A stretch of DNA of 64,000 bases, from the NCBI GenBank assembly GCA_030142905.1, contig JASJOG010000119.1, forward strand, positions 586,501-650,500, in the 5' to 3' direction. The DNA is from Heliopora coerulea (Eukaryota; Cnidaria; Anthozoa; Scleralcyonacea; Helioporidae). Of the stretch, positions 1 to 13,785 are shown piece after piece. Positions within the stretch are counted from its first letter, which is position 1. Each line of letters begins with the position of its first letter. Made by a program: the position numbers and the translations under genes. Under the pieces are notes generated by a model that made no database searches, was not told where the DNA came from, and was given only the letters and a program-made list of their open reading frames with translations.

Positions 1-469
1 TGTTTATATTAAATAGGTCACGAATAAAATTTTGCTGGCCGGTTGTACTATGCGTAGGTAACATATCTGTCGGTACGACCTAGCTGGTGAACACCGCTAT
101 TCGCGGTTTGAAGGATAAAAATCCACTACCTTACATGGTGCAATTCAGCGATTAAAATTTTTTGAAAGCGCTGTTCCCTCGCAGGGACTTATTTAACTGG
201 AAATGGTTGTTCCAAAGGCGATTAGGTTAATCCAGGATTAGAGAAAACTTTGTCGACAAATTATGAGCTTGCTGTGGAGAAAAGCTGGAATTTTATCTTA
301 CAGATTTCGGGTGTATACAAAAATGTTTCAAGTTATGAAATTTAGGTTAGATTTTTGATTCAAAATAAACGAAACTAAAAATACAAATTAAGTTGTAATC
401 CTGGATTAAGGCTAATCGTGCTTTGAATGACCGTGCTATGGCAAATTAAAAGTTCAAATGTTGGTAACT

Positions 470-890
470 GCCGGGAGGACCACGTTGTTCGTGTGGTTCC
501 CCTTTGAAAAACTGGGATTTTGCAACTCTTCGAAACTTCCCTCACCATGTCAGTAAAGGCCAGAAGCTGCCAAATCATACTGTTTCGCGTTGAGTCCGAT
601 TATTTGCCACTCGATTTGCACGAAATATCCACACTTGGAAATTCGGCCCGATAGCAAAGGGGGGACCACATAGCTCATGCGCCCCCCTTTTGCAAAACGA
701 GATTTCTGCAACTGTTCGAAACTTTCCTGATCATGTCAGGAAAGGCCAGAGACTTACAAATCGTGCTGTTTCGCATTCATTCCGATTATTTGCCACTCGA
801 TTTGCGCGAGATATCCACACTTCGAAATTCGGCCCGATAGCAAAGGGAGGACCACATGGCACGACCCTTATAAGACGCTTGAAATTTTAT
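470..890 (+). repeat. Dispersed ~186-bp repeat, two to three tandem units
   Basis: Two clear copies of a unit of about 186 bp lie here: the string GGCCCGATAGCAAAGG recurs at about 645 and 831, with matching upstream sequence around CCTGATCATGTCAGGAAAGG. The same family recurs at 26,974-27,215 (same orientation) and at 32,650-33,195 (opposite orientation, three units). There the first unit is part of the large inverted repeat. Short open frames inside it have no coding character. It behaves like a dispersed satellite or the end of a mobile element; I cannot name the family. Confidence 0.75.
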
Positions 891-1068
891 TAAGCAGTCT
901 GTAGGAGGATTCAATGAGGTTTACATTGTGAAATTTGAAATTCAACTGGACAACGAAAATATACATGGTCGAACAGTTGATTAAGTGAAAACGCTGGTTT
1001 ATCGCCAATCCTGTTCTGAACTAACAACCGTCTGTTGTATGCGTTGATGAGTCTCTGCGTGTTTATAG

Positions 1069-3098
1069 GTACGAACTACACAATCAGAACGTATACAGGA
1101 AATGCTGAAGGTGCTGGAACTAAGGCCAATATTTATGTCACTCTCTTCGGAAATAAAGGAGATTCTGGCTTCAGATTGTTAACGCATGGAGATAAGAAGT
1201 ATGCGAAAGGAAGGTATGATAACTAGTATTTTCAAAATCCTGCTGCTTGATTGTAAAGATGAAATGAAGTTTTGCTTCGAAGAAATCAATATTATTAATA
1301 GTAGCGTTCCACAGAGTGGATTCCAAAATGGATTTTTGGTATTTTCGCCAGAGAAATATATAATACTTTAGTTTTACCTCATTTTATTTATTGCTCTAAT
1401 GTATGGCTTGACGGCACTACGACAAACATAAATAAGCTCTATAAACTTCAAAAGAGGGCTGCACGTGTGATAACGGGAGCAAGCTATGATATTCGATCAT
1501 CAGAAATTTTCGAAAAACTTAATTGGAAACCCCTTGAAACAAATTTAAAAAAGCGAGAACTTCTTTTGACATTTAAAGCTATACGAGGTTGGGCACCAAA
1601 ATATATAACAGATCACTTTACAATTCTCCAAAATAACGTCTACGAACTGAGAAACAACGATAAAAAACTTTATTTACCAAAACCTAAAACAAACTTCTTA
1701 AAATCCGTATTCATATACCGTCCCTCAAAGTTGTGGAGTAGTCTACCTCATAATATCATCAACAATTTCAATACACTCTCTTTAAATAGCTTTACAAACT
1801 TAACACATGACTATATATATAATTCATGTTAGCCAGTAGTCTTCTTATAATATTAATATTTTCTGTCGATTGTACTTATTATTAATAAATTTAGCAATAG
1901 TTTTTCAAATGTAAATATAGTTATTAGCTATTAATGTAATATGTGTTGTTAAGTAATGTACGGCCCTTTGACAAATAGGAAAATGAAAAGGCTACCGTGT
2001 TAAAATAAATTTAAGTAAAGTAGAGTAAAGTAAAGTAGAGTAAAGTAAAGTAAAGTAAAGTAAAGTAAAGTAAAGTAAAGTAAAGTAAAGTAAAGTAAGG
2101 TAAAGTAAAGTAGAGTAAAGTAAAGTAAAGTAAAGTAAAGTAAAGTAGAGTAAAGAAAAGTAAAGAAAAGTAAAGTAAAGTAAAGAAAAGTAAAGTGAAG
2201 TAAAGAAAAGAAAAGAACAGCATACGCGGAATTTCTCTGAACTCTAGATGACGTACTGAATGTGAACTTAGACGAATCTTACCATTTGCTACCACATTTG
2301 TAGCATACAGGGACGGCTTCAGTTGAGTTATCCTAGTGAAAAGAGCAAAAACATTGCCGCAGTGCTAACCAGCTACTTTTGATGTTTATCGATATTGAAA
2401 TCTAAAAAACACATTCGAGACGAATGTACCTTGCATCAGAAGTAAGGTACTGTAGTGCCCACGTAAAATTCGTCACGAACGTTTGTCGACAGGTTTCGGT
2501 AATTATATAAACAGGTGTAACTCTTCATCTTTTTCAGTGTCGCCACCCAAGTGATGGTTCTTCCTGAGTTGGGTGAACTACGTAAGCTTAGAGTGTTGCA
2601 CGATAATTCTGGAAGTGATCCCAGCTGGTTCTTGGACAAGGTAGGAGTTAAAACTCAAGGACCGTTCATACGAGTCCGGCTAAACCTTGTCAGGCATGTT
2701 CCCTCGTTTGATGAAATCTTATCATGGCTGTAACCGGTGTCGTCTATGAAATTGCAAAGTTAAATGCGTTTACTTCGGCTGATGTAACCGTTTACATTGA
2801 AGCGATTTTTTACGCCGTAGGAAGACTGAGGAAAGAGATTCAAAAAATAAGTCAATCCGGTTGTCCTGGGTCATATAAAGAGCCTCTTAATTCCATCACA
2901 AGGCGTCTTTATGTTTGTATATTGTCTTCATTCCTATCGTGATCTTCTTTATCTGCTTTCATGTACCAGATTGTTGTTGAGGACGAGCAAGGGAAGTCGT
3001 ACGAATTTGTATGCAATCAATGGCTGAGTGAAACTCAAGGAGGAGGACGAACGGAGAGACTTCTTACGTTGAGGAAGAGAAAACGAAGTCAACATTAG
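1069..3098 (+). CDS. PLAT/LH2-domain protein, three exons (5' part not found)
   Basis: Exons at 1069-1213, 2538-2640 and 2970-3098 join in frame (phases 2 and 0 between them) to encode a complete PLAT (polycystin-1, lipoxygenase, alpha-toxin) domain. It starts at YTIRTYTG, passes through GTKANIYVTLFGNKGDSG, GELRKLRVLHDNSG and SWFLDK, and ends in VVEDEQGKSYEF and NQWLSE. These are the hallmark blocks of the PLAT beta-sandwich, which binds lipids or proteins at membranes. The final exon reads a stop (TAG, 3096-3098) 14 residues after the domain, directly followed by a GTAAAC donor-like site. Polycystin-type proteins continue into membrane helices after PLAT, so this may be a short PLAT protein, a frameshifted copy or a decayed duplicate. 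The exon at 1069 has a phase-1 acceptor, so coding exons must lie further left; none was recognised in 1-1068. The first intron holds a LINE fragment. Confidence 0.75.
1290..1990 (+). pseudogene. 5'-truncated non-LTR retrotransposon (LINE), C-terminal end of reverse transcriptase
   Basis: An open frame running to the stop at 1830-1832 reads LVLPHFIYCSNVW, then LYKLQKRAARVITGASYD, then LNWKPL and FIYRPSKLWSSLP. This is the standard C-terminal 'thumb' region of animal LINE (CR1/L2/Jockey-like) reverse transcriptases. The catalytic YADD region and the endonuclease are missing, as in a typical 5'-truncated insertion. A short 3' UTR runs into the pentanucleotide repeat at 2010. It sits in the intron between PLAT exons 1 and 2, same strand. 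It is dead as an autonomous element. Confidence 0.8.
2010..2218 (+). repeat. (TAAAG)n pentanucleotide microsatellite, LINE tail
   Basis: About 40 units of TAAAG with scattered variants (TAGAG, AAAAG) follow immediately on the LINE 3' UTR. Short-tandem-repeat tails are known for L2/CR1-type LINEs, so this is best read as the element's tail, later expanded. Predicted Phe/Leu/Tyr-rich frames on the minus strand are artefacts. Confidence 0.85.
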
Positions 3099-3286
3099 GT
3101 AAACTGTTTATTTATATACATTCTTTTTGGTAAATTGTTAACTGATGGTGTGCGATACTACCACTGGGGGGCCGTGAAACGTGGTGAAGTGAAGCCTTGA
3201 GACCTTGTCAAGTAAAGTCAACTGGCTTAATAATGGATACGAAAGTACAAAACTCCGATACCTGTGTACGGTAAAACAGTTTCCTT

Positions 3287-3385
3287 TAACCCTTTCCTGT
3301 CCAAGAGGTCTCCCCTTGACGATTAAAATCGTCTGGCGTTAGCCAGAGTAAAATACCCAAGTCGGGTGAGAAGCTAAAAGGGTTA
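3287..3385. repeat. ~100-bp MITE-like element, copy 1
   Basis: The element begins AACCCTTTCC and ends AAAAGGGTTAA, so its ends are inverted repeats. Internally it has CTTGACGATTAAAATCGTCT and a conserved AGAGTAAAAT. Five relatives occur in the window at 22,324-22,421, 22,436-22,535, 24,146-24,241 (reverse), 34,723-34,828 (reverse) and 48,758-48,855 (reverse). This suggests a small non-autonomous DNA element. Confidence 0.65.
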
Positions 3386-5570
3386 ATATCTCGTAACCAG
3401 TGTGTCCTTAGTAATGGTAGACTATGGTAGTATAAAAACAAGGTAAGCACCACCTAAGAAGTAACCTACGCTGATCAAGGACTAATTCTTACTCGTTGAG
3501 AAACTTCATGGGGGAGGTTTGGGAGGAAGCAGAGCTCCCTAAATATGTGGAGGGTGAGGGGTCGATAACATCATGGGCACCCCAGTCACCACTACCTCAC
3601 GACACTGCTCTCTAGTCTGGAGTCATGCCCTCTATAAACAATTCTTTATCGTTTTGGCTATGTTGACTTTGTAAACATGAATAACCAGCATCAAGTATGG
3701 ATAATATGCAGTAAATATGATAATTAAGGATATCTATGAACTATCCGGGATTTCAGTGCCTAATCATGGTTAACAATGGGTAATCATTGCTAATTGAGGA
3801 TTAACATAGATAACTATGGATAAGCAAGGGTAACTGAAAACCTTAGAGTTTAAACGTTTGACGTCTTCTCCTTCAGATCTCCCAGGATCAGACGATTGTT
3901 TCCTTTTTGCTACGGACTACACAGAGATCTTGGATGATGACATTCCCCATGGGAACGCTTGGCTGTTAACTTAGAACTCTAGACTACATTCTATAATGTA
4001 ATACATTTTGACAAACAACAAACTTTAGCAAGATATCAAAATAGATAACATTTCTGGATATTGAACTGAAAACTTGCGATCACGGTGAACATATTCTTAA
4101 ATATTGTCCATATTTTTGCTATAATATCTCCGAAGGAACGCCAGGATCTTGACTCTGGTAGCTCCCAGATACCCATTGATAAACATGAGGAAGTTATACT
4201 CTACTTGTCACTACTTGAGTTTCAACTCTTCCATTTCCAGAAGGGAAAGCCTTTTAAATACTCTATTGGTAGTTAACATGGCGATTGTTAACGTTTTTAT
4301 AAAACAGTACAATGTCCGATCCAACGAAGATTTTTGGACGCTGGCTGTATGTCTTCTTCACTGTCTTCGACGCATGTGAAAGTCAAAAAAAAAAATTCGT
4401 GGAAATCCTGTTTTTGCCAAAAGTAAAACACTGAATTTTTCCCGAATAAAAATGAATTTGATCTACGGAATTATTAGTAATCTGACTAGTGATTACTCAT
4501 CCTAAGAAGTGCTCGAACTTCTTATTTCATTATAGTTTTCATTTCAGATTACTTTTTTTTTTAATTTACGACATGCTGAAAACTGTATAGAGCCACTTTA
4601 AATGGTAATTAAACGAGTCTATTTCGTGAAGAAATCGGGGAACCTCGGGAATAGTCGGTTTTATTTCGTTTGATTTCGTAATGTCTTCACTGTATTCAGC
4701 GCTTGTGGAAGTAAAAATGGAGGGAGGTTTGAACTTCTTTCTTAGCTGCTTCGTTTCTGAAGGTAATATACAGTTACTTATTGTTAAAATGTGTTGGAAA
4801 TAACATTTAAAATAATTTTGATGTTTCTTTTGGCTGTTGTGGTGGCTTTGCAAGGTCTGTTTGCGGTAAAAAGGGAGTGAAACGGAGGTTGAAATTGTCA
4901 CGCGGCCCTTTGCCCGTCCAACTGGAATTATCGTTTGAACCAACCTTGCTGGGAAAAAGAAAATTGCCGTCATCTGAAAACTGTTGCAAACGCTAAAAAT
5001 CTCGATCCTACGAACCATCCTAAGGTATTTCTTAAGGCTAAGTTGATAATTCTTGAAGAATTTGATGAAAGAAATGGTCTGACTTAGACAAATTGTCAAC
5101 ATGGCGTCCATGTGAGCCACTAGGATCAACTTCATTATAATCTTCGCAAAAACCCTGTAGAAAAGTTATGCTGGAGCCGACGGTCTAAAATGAATGCTCC
5201 AATCTTTAAAAAAACTTGACATCTACATTTAATTTCTGAAAATAAAGAGGTGAACATATAATGAAAAAGTGTTGCAACTCCAACATGCCAAGGTTTACAA
5301 GTTAAAAGTAATGAAGCATATGAAATTTAATTTTATAATATCTGTAGAATACGGCAGTTCGGATTAGGGATTTCCATTCTTCTTTATGTTCACAGTATCA
5401 ATGTGCCATCCTAATTGTGGAAAAAACAGTGGTTGCCAATATTCAATAATATATAAATATGTTGGTGATTATCAAGTATATAGAGTTGAGACCACAGGAA
5501 CATTTACCAAATAGAGTATTTAAAGCTGACTCTTTTTCTTTATTTATATTAGATATTCACCAAGAACAGT
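3386..5570. other. No recognisable gene
   Basis: AT-rich sequence. A 189-codon frame on the minus strand (5135-4566) has no recognisable domain, no neighbouring splice partners and ordinary low-complexity composition. I do not call it. Confidence 0.5.
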
Positions 5571-8500
5571 ATAGATGAATGTAGTTATATTAGAATATGG
5601 TATTGAGACAAGTGGTGGAAATTTCATCCATTTCAAGTAAGTTATCATGATCATACTTTCCAGTTACTTTTTAACATCTGATAATTGTATCATGCAATAT
5701 ATCTTTATTCAAAACTTAAAAAAGAAAAAGAAAAAACTTTTATGACTTGTAAGCTTTGTCTATCAACTGTGATAAATCTAGTTTTTTTTCTCAACATATA
5801 TATTATTTATTCTTTATGTTGACTTGGAAAATTAAATAAGTCCCCTCCCTATAAATTAAATGAATGCCCCCTTTTAATGACATAAAATTAATAAGCCTGC
5901 TAGGGGGCTTAATAGAGGAAATAAGGTAAATTCTATAGTCCAGCTTTTTATGCCTTCAAGTGTGTAATATTTGATCCATTACATTATTTATTAGTAATAT
6001 TTAAATCTGATTGACTTTTCCTTCCTGTGTTTTAGACAGTCTTCATGAGCAATGTTCAGCATTCATCCTGTGACACCTGTTACTGCCACCCACGTGTCAA
6101 CTGCAAGATGAAAATATATTATTTATGGTATGCACATCAAAGTGTTAGTAATATTGAAACCTTTATGTCATCCATCTTTGTTTAGCAACAGATACAGCAA
6201 TGAGAGGGCTTTTTGATTGGAATACAGATACTGAAACATCTAAAATTTCCTAAAAATTTTGCAATAATTAACTTTATTTGACATTTGAGTTTTTGTTTCC
6301 ATTTAATTACTGTATTGGTTTAAACTTAAATTTTACTAAGATTTCCTTCCATGGTTTTTGTCTGCTTTAGTACATGAATTGTGCAACAAGCATAATATGG
6401 CTCCTGAAAATTCAAATTTTTACAGTCTGCAGTAGCTGATGTGCATGTATTCTGATGATATTAATCTTGCATTGTCAAGTTTTCTCCATAAAAATTGAGG
6501 AACTTCAGTACAATTCTGTTTGTGTGGAGGTTTGGTAGTATTTATTATGATTTGTCCATTTAAGTTTAGTCTGAATGAACAATAAATCTTATTTTGATCC
6601 AAAATTTAAATTCATACAATTCTATTTGAAAAGCAATCAAACATCAAAATACAATCGAATGAAGTGGTCGACTCAGTTGGGCAAGATTTGCTGAGAAAAT
6701 AATGTATGTTAGTTGACAAAGTTGGATGATAGAAAGGTTAAAGTTTTCATGAATAATCTAGCTTCCTTCTAAATAGACTGCAAATGCTGCAACCCTTCAT
6801 CTTCAGTTGTTCAAGTGTTAATATATACGCATATGTTTGTGCACAAATTTGTCATTCAAAACAAAATTATGACATGTCATTGACTTACGATAAGAAGTGA
6901 AAAAAATTGCAGAGGAAATTTATTTACACTGTTATTTACACTTTATTTTACTATAAACTAGGAACTAGAACATGAGAGTTTATAAATATGAGGGCAACAA
7001 CTGTAAAATTTTGACCATTTGCTGACCATGTCATTTTCTCCTAAAATATTATGAATGGACAATTTATGACTTTCTGATCAATGGTTAACCTGCATTTTTC
7101 TATAAAAGCATCTTGTTTTTCAGTAATTGGCAGAAACACTTTCTTTTTCTTTTGCTTTGTAATTATTTTTGGCTTTTTTTTATCATTTGTTCAACTGAGG
7201 ATGTGAGGTTGGAGCATTTATCACTGTAAACTTTCTTTGTTGTTTCAAAGTTTAGTAAATACCTGGTCCAACTGTAAAATGCTATTGAGCAATTTTTTAA
7301 TTCTGACTTTGCCAGCAAATGAACTTTTCTAAAACAACATAACATGATACAACATATCCATGGATAGCATTCATTACCTTGTCCAGATTTTGTAAAAAAA
7401 CTTTTTTCATTAAGAAGCTTTTCTTTGTTGGTATTAAACGTGAGCATTCTAAAATTCCACATTAGGCTGTGTTAAAGAGCACACTTTAATCAAAGACATG
7501 GGGCAAACAGCACAAAATAAGAAAACATTTATATTATATAGTAATTCTTAAGGAAATTTTTTGCACAAGATGTTTCATGTAGAGTTTTTGAAGATCACAA
7601 CTATAGCCTTTCTCAAAGAGTTCCAATTTACTAAAAGAGCATAATTGTTTTAAACTCAACAAAAAATCAATTTTTTGTTCAGGATAATTTTATGTTTTGA
7701 AAAGCTTAATGCATCTCAAAAGTATGGACCAGATATTTATTAAAAAAAGAATTTGCACAATGCTAACAAAAGTGCAATATATGTGCTATGGTGAGTGGTA
7801 AAACTTGAGTTGCTCTTAAAAGAAATGTTGGAAAATTGGTGGAAACAAAACCAGCAGATTAAAACCAGTGCAAAGAATTATGCCCCATGAACTGGCAAGA
7901 CGTGTAACATTTTTGCAGGATGTTTCTTAAGTGCAGTGTCTCTAGTGATGAGCTCATTGACAAAAATGTAATTTACTGCTGTGATATTTCGTTTGATTAG
8001 CTGATTTATCAGCCTTTACCAATCCTGGATACCTGCTATTCTGGATATTTCTGAGAAACGTTAGAAAACTGTGTGCAGTTCTGGCTAGTAGGCTGGTAAT
8101 AACCAAAGTACAATGAACCAAGGGTTCAGTTCAGTAATCACTTTACTTTCTTCAGTGGAAGCAGCAAAAAATGTCATAAATTAGCATGAAGTGAAGAATT
8201 AAAAAAAGAAACCTGTTGAGTGTGCCGCATTTGACAGCTCTACTCCATCTTACAAATAATTTGGTGATTTTATTGACTAACAAAAGCTAAGAAAACAAAT
8301 CCAGATGTTGACATGTTATCAGTAATGCTGACAGGAGCTGTCTTGATCTGCCTGATCTTGACTGATATGCTGAAAAATTGCCAATAATTGATTATTAATA
8401 TAATTTTATCTTACTGATTAATTTCTGACTATTGAGTTCAAACTCACAATAATTAATCAACAAACTGTCATTGTAGTCGGGCTTTTCACTTCCTTTCATT

Positions 8501-11500
8501 TGTGCCTCCATGTTTCCATCATTTCTGTTAAGAACTGCTCCAGTTCATCCATCCCTATAGTATGGTAAACACACCCTTCAAATGCTTAATAAACTCCTGT
8601 GGTTGTTGTTGTTATTTTGAATTTCATAACAATGCAAAGTGGAACATGGAAGTAAGGTTTAGCTGAACCAGGTACTAAATTTGAAAAATTTGGAAATTTT
8701 CTGGAGAATATGTAGTTTTGGTAAAGTACAGTTTCATGAAAGTACAGTCATGTAATTCAATAGATTTAGATCATTTTGACTTTATCGGCATCTGTGCTCA
8801 AAATAATGTGTTATAATTTTGAATGAATTGTCTTTAATAGAATCTTTCAAATCAGCTCCAAACACCTGAGTGGAAACTGAAAATTTCTTTTGGCTTTTTT
8901 TTATGGGTAAACTTAAATTGTACTCCTGAAAGTTGTTGTTTTGCACAAGTCAATTTATCTTTCTGTACTGTAAAACATAAAAGAAATGTGAACTAGTACA
9001 ACTGCCCCAAAATACAACATCTAAATACTCAAGTTGAAATTTTCAATTGCATCAGTTGCAGAGCTTTGAAGATGTTCAAAGTAAATGGCATTTATATCAA
9101 ACTCAGTTTCAGGAAAATATAGAAAATTGTTGACATGGAAGAGAAATAAGTACAGTGTATTACAATGAAATTACAATAAAAAGAACTTTGAAATCACAAA
9201 TCAAAGTGAAATTTAATTTCCCCTTGTCCTCTTGAATGGATTTTTTAGGCTCAACTATAAGGTACCATGGGTTTGATTTGACTTGACTTGGTCATGTTCC
9301 ACTTTGCAACAAAGGACTGTGCAATGATTTGAAAACCACAAAAACCATGCTGCTGGCTAGAAAATTAAATTTAGGGGAACAGGGAACATGTATTTGTAGG
9401 GCAGACTAAATTATGCTTATGACTGAGGAAGGGACTTCTGTCTCTACATCAAACCAATTATTCTGACAATGTTTGATCTCATATCATTGACCATATATTT
9501 CAACCAAAACAATATAAGCAAAATGTTGTTAACATTAAAGTGGCCATTAATTTGTTGACATTGCAAAAAAGGTTTATGCTAGAAATATTTCATTCTGTTT
9601 TACAAAGAATTAACTTGTCACTTTCTGAACACAAAACACATGCAGGATAAAGGCTACTTTTTACAAGTTACCGCATTTACTGTGGTATGTTTCTTTTAAT
9701 TCATAATCATAAGTGTGTAGCATTGTTTATTTAGAAACTGATGCAAAAATGTCAGTTCTGATACAAAATGGATGCCAACTTTTAAACTACAATTTCTTTT
9801 AACAATATCAATATAAAATCTTTCGTGAGCAATTTCCTCCAATTAAGTAAACAAACTCATGAAAATTTTCCCACTAAAACTACATTACCACCATGATTCG
9901 ATCTGTTATACCAACTGGCACTGGTTTTCTAAATTACTCTAATTTATTTTCGTCAATTTGGAAGATGAGGTTAGGTTTTTTTTTTTTGAGACTGTGCTGT
10001 CAACAGTTGTGAACATTCAAGACAAAAAATTGAAGTAGTTTCCTTTATAATTTCAATACATGCCATTTTATACAATTTTTGATGACATCACCTTGTCTAA
10101 ACATGCAGTAATTACTGCAGAATTTCCACTAAATTTGGACTATTCCATGATACAAAATATATAAAAGTGATATAATTGTCCATTGTAGAGTGTTTGTGTC
10201 CAGGAATTTAATAATAAAAAAAAACAAAAAAAAAAACAGAACCTGCAATTGCATACCTCAGTCAGCTTCTTAGCAAATGTTATTTAAAGTGCATTTTTAC
10301 ATGGAGTGGTGGCAGTGGTTTTTGATTGTCAAGTCATTGTCAATCCTTATGTGGGGAGGGTCAATATGTAAGAGAACTGATTATCATGGCTGTTGTGGAC
10401 TTCATCTTTTCAACAAGTAAGTATTGCAGCTTAAAGAGATGTGTTTTCTTAACCTGACTCAAACATTGTGTTATCCAAAGAATGTTCTTGATCATCTATA
10501 ACCCAAAAGGCCTTCCTTGAACACTACTGCCATTGTTTTATGCACACATTCTCACCACATCCATGTCAAATTACTAGTTAAAAGTCTAATCTTTGAGCAT
10601 TGAGAACTTTATCCAATTTTGAGAATTTGGGTTGAGTAAAGAGAAATAAAAGTAAGGTAATGTCACTGAGTTATTTACAATTTTTCAATTGCTTTAAATG
10701 TAGTAAAACAGCCAGAAAATGTTAAATTAACTAACTTTTGTTTAAATCTGTTACAATTGTGAATTTCAAAGTGTAAGATTTAGGTAAACTGAAACAAAAA
10801 GGATGTCTCATTGAAGAAATACAACTAAAATTCTAAATCTAAATGGAAATATTACAAGGATTTGTTGGAGAGATAGAAAAATGTTAAATGGATAACTTCA
10901 CTTGGTTTTGTGATCCAGATGAAGAGAACTTGAGGCATGTAGGGAGTGAAGTGATTGATTTACATGAAGTGGGAAGTATTATAATAAATTAGTAAATATA
11001 AATGATGTGAATAATTTCAAGAAAGGAAAGTCCAATTAAACTATCATTAAACAGAAAATAGAATAACTACACTTGAGTATTTCCTCATTAGGCCTTACTC
11101 TTCATTCTGATATTTATTTCAAATGTTACAAGAAACCAGAATAAAAATCTGTACTACTGGTTCATGCATAAACACATTGGAAGTAGTGTTCCACCTCTCC
11201 AATAGGCTTCTGGAATGGCAAGTCTTCCTCCAGCATCTATCATTTTATGAGGAATAAAAGAGGCCCCTACATTCATAAATACCATCTTGATTAAGTGGCA
11301 TTCTCAAGGTTTCCAGTAGGTGTCATGGTCTAGCAAGTCCTTAATTTGATTAACAACTCTTAAAAAAACATCAGTGACCCTGCTCAGATTAGCTCAATCT
11401 TGATAAAATGACCTTCTCTTCTATGCTCGAATTTCTGGCAAACATTCCTCAATTTTATAAGTGAAGCACAGATAGAATTGTTTTATCTGTACCTGGGATT

Positions 11501-12786
11501 TCTCATTTTTTGTAGAATTGGAAAAAAGGTCCAAAATCCTTTTGAAATTGAAAATAGGAGATTCCCATTTCCTTGGGGGAGGTTATTGAAAAAGTTGCTT
11601 CTTATTATCCTCCCATAAACAAACAACCCAACTTCAAAAATAAAGTGATATCATGTCAGGACTTTGTTAGTTTTGATCCATTTGTTCTACTCATCATTCT
11701 TTGGATAATACAATGTTCTTTTTCTTTCGATTATCTCAAAGTTAAACTTTGTTGCTGGTTATTTTGCGACATAAAGGTGATGAAAGTACTTCTGGAAAAT
11801 GCAGAATATTCCTTGTTAGGTTTTTAATTCCAAGATAGTTTGGATGTGCCATTTTCATCATTTATATTCAGAGAGTTCGACAAAAAAATCCAGACATTCT
11901 TCCATTTCCACTTCCATATGTGAACTTAAAAACGTAATTGTAATCATGTAAAACTACTTCTATTGCCTGCATGGGCTGCATTCTATTGGAAGTTTCAGAA
12001 ATTTTGCTTCAAACAAGTGTTTATCAAAAAATAATTTTTCAAAAGATATTTCATGAAAAGTCAGTTGATGTGTCACCTTTTTGGCAAGATAAACGGAGTG
12101 TTTCATGAAATGGCACCAACTCAAAATATCAGTTTAGCCAGTTCTCAATTTTCAATCTAGTTTTCATCACCTTTGAGCATTAATATCATCAAAGTTCTTT
12201 GACTGTAAAATATTTACCAACTGTCAGGTTAAAAAAACTAGGAAGATGTGTGGCTGGTACAATTTACATTTTGTTTATCTGCCTAGACAGATTACTCTTT
12301 GACGGAGTCAAATTTTGTCCAAGTCTTGTCAATTTGAAATTTTAATCTCTGACCAGCCACATTCTTTCACATCTAAGTGTAATACTTGCACTTGTACAGG
12401 AAAAGAATGAAGTTTTTAGCTGTTGGTAAAAGCTGTTGTTTTCTTTGGGTTTAACACCAGCTATTCACATTTATCTTTTTAACTGATTGACCTGGTGTTA
12501 AATTCTTTGTTAAACAATGCTGTTATTGATAGCGAAGGAATATGGCTGGTGTTGAATTGTGTTTATCACAATGTTGGCAAAAGCAATATTCACTCATCAG
12601 CCATTCAATGTCTGTTCTCTTCTATAATGACTCACATTAATACCAAGGTTGTTCTTTTCAAAATACTTTATTTGAATTGTAGTTATGCTATTACAATTGA
12701 CTTTTTTAATAAAATGTTTGAATGTTTAAATAGTCCTTTTTGTTTAAATATTCAATTCCCATGGGAATTGCCCTATATATACAATA

Positions 12787-12863
12787 AACTGCCCCGGCTG
12801 ACTCCCCAAGTGCTACTCCTACTATAAGTAGAAGTAGCACTCAGGGAGTCAGCCGGGGCAGTT
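12787..12863. ncRNA. Near-perfect 37-bp hairpin (candidate small-RNA precursor)
   Basis: The two 37-nt arms starting AACTGCCCCGGCTGACTCCC pair at 34 of 37 positions around an ATA loop. The GC-rich stem is embedded in AT-rich DNA. A long stem with few mismatches is the size and shape of an animal miRNA precursor or of a short palindromic MITE. Sequence alone cannot decide between them, and no expression evidence exists here. Confidence 0.4.
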
Positions 12864-13514
12864 AAAGAGAATGATCAACTTCAACAGTTGTGAAGTTACC
12901 CTTCTCCAAGAGAGCAACTACATTACTAACTAATAATATAATAACAACAACAACTACTACAGCCTTGCTGTTAGCCTAAGTGCTAACAGCTCAGCAAAGG
13001 TGATCATGCAAATTTGGAATCCCTTGGACCCGAAATAAATTATGCCAAACATAAAGTGCATGCAGACCCTCACTGCCCAACTAGTCCCTAGCAACTGCCT
13101 CAACTTCCTCATCTGCCTCTTTCTACCTCAACTATTCTCCATTCGTTTCTTACACCTCCACCACCAACAGACCAGCATCGCACACTCGCTTACACCTAAC
13201 CACCCCCATCTCCCTACCCCCACCCTCCAGTAAGAACCAAAGTTTCCATGATTTTGAAAAACTGATTATTTTTTTCTTCTAATTTTGACTTTGATATAGC
13301 ATGCCAAATGAACTCTGGTGATAAGAAAAATGGCTTTTTAAAAGGTGAGTCTCTACCAAAATTTAAAAACAAAAACTGCAGTTATCCATATTCAGTTTAG
13401 TGAGATGAAAAATTTTCTTGATTTTGAAACACTTTTTTCCTTCTGTACTTCTGTTAAATCACTTATAAGTTATTTCAGAAATTTGCTCTTGAAAATATGG
13501 CTTTTTTGGATGTT

Positions 13515-13785
13515 TTGGGTTACATTTCAGTTTAATTTTGTGTCTTAATTATTTTGCTTCAAAAATGATAATTTCTCACAGTAATTTGCCAACAAAACTC
13601 AGGGTTGCCAATGTTCAGTTAGTAGAACAAGAAAAAGCTTACCCTGTTACTTGGGTTACATTTTAATTTAATTTTTGTACCTTGATGATTTTGTACTTGA
13701 AAAATGATAATTTTATCGCATTAATTTGCCAACAAAACTCAGGGTTGCCAACGTTCAGTTAGCAGAACAAGAAAAAGCTTACCCT
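13515..13785. repeat. Tandem duplication, 140-bp period
   Basis: AGGGTTGCCA followed by GTTCAGTTAG recurs at 13,601 and 13,741 with similar flanks, giving two copies of a 140-bp unit with a few substitutions. A second short duplication of about 85 bp, containing TAGTTACTAA and GCCAAATTGTTC, lies at about 14,035-14,170. There is no coding content. Confidence 0.7.

Noticed and set aside
4566..5135. 189-codon minus-strand frame
   Set aside because: No recognisable domain, no splice partners and no conserved motif; could be chance.
12495..12827. 110-codon plus-strand frame ending in the hairpin
   Set aside because: Low-complexity AT-rich frame running into the hairpin arm; no protein features.
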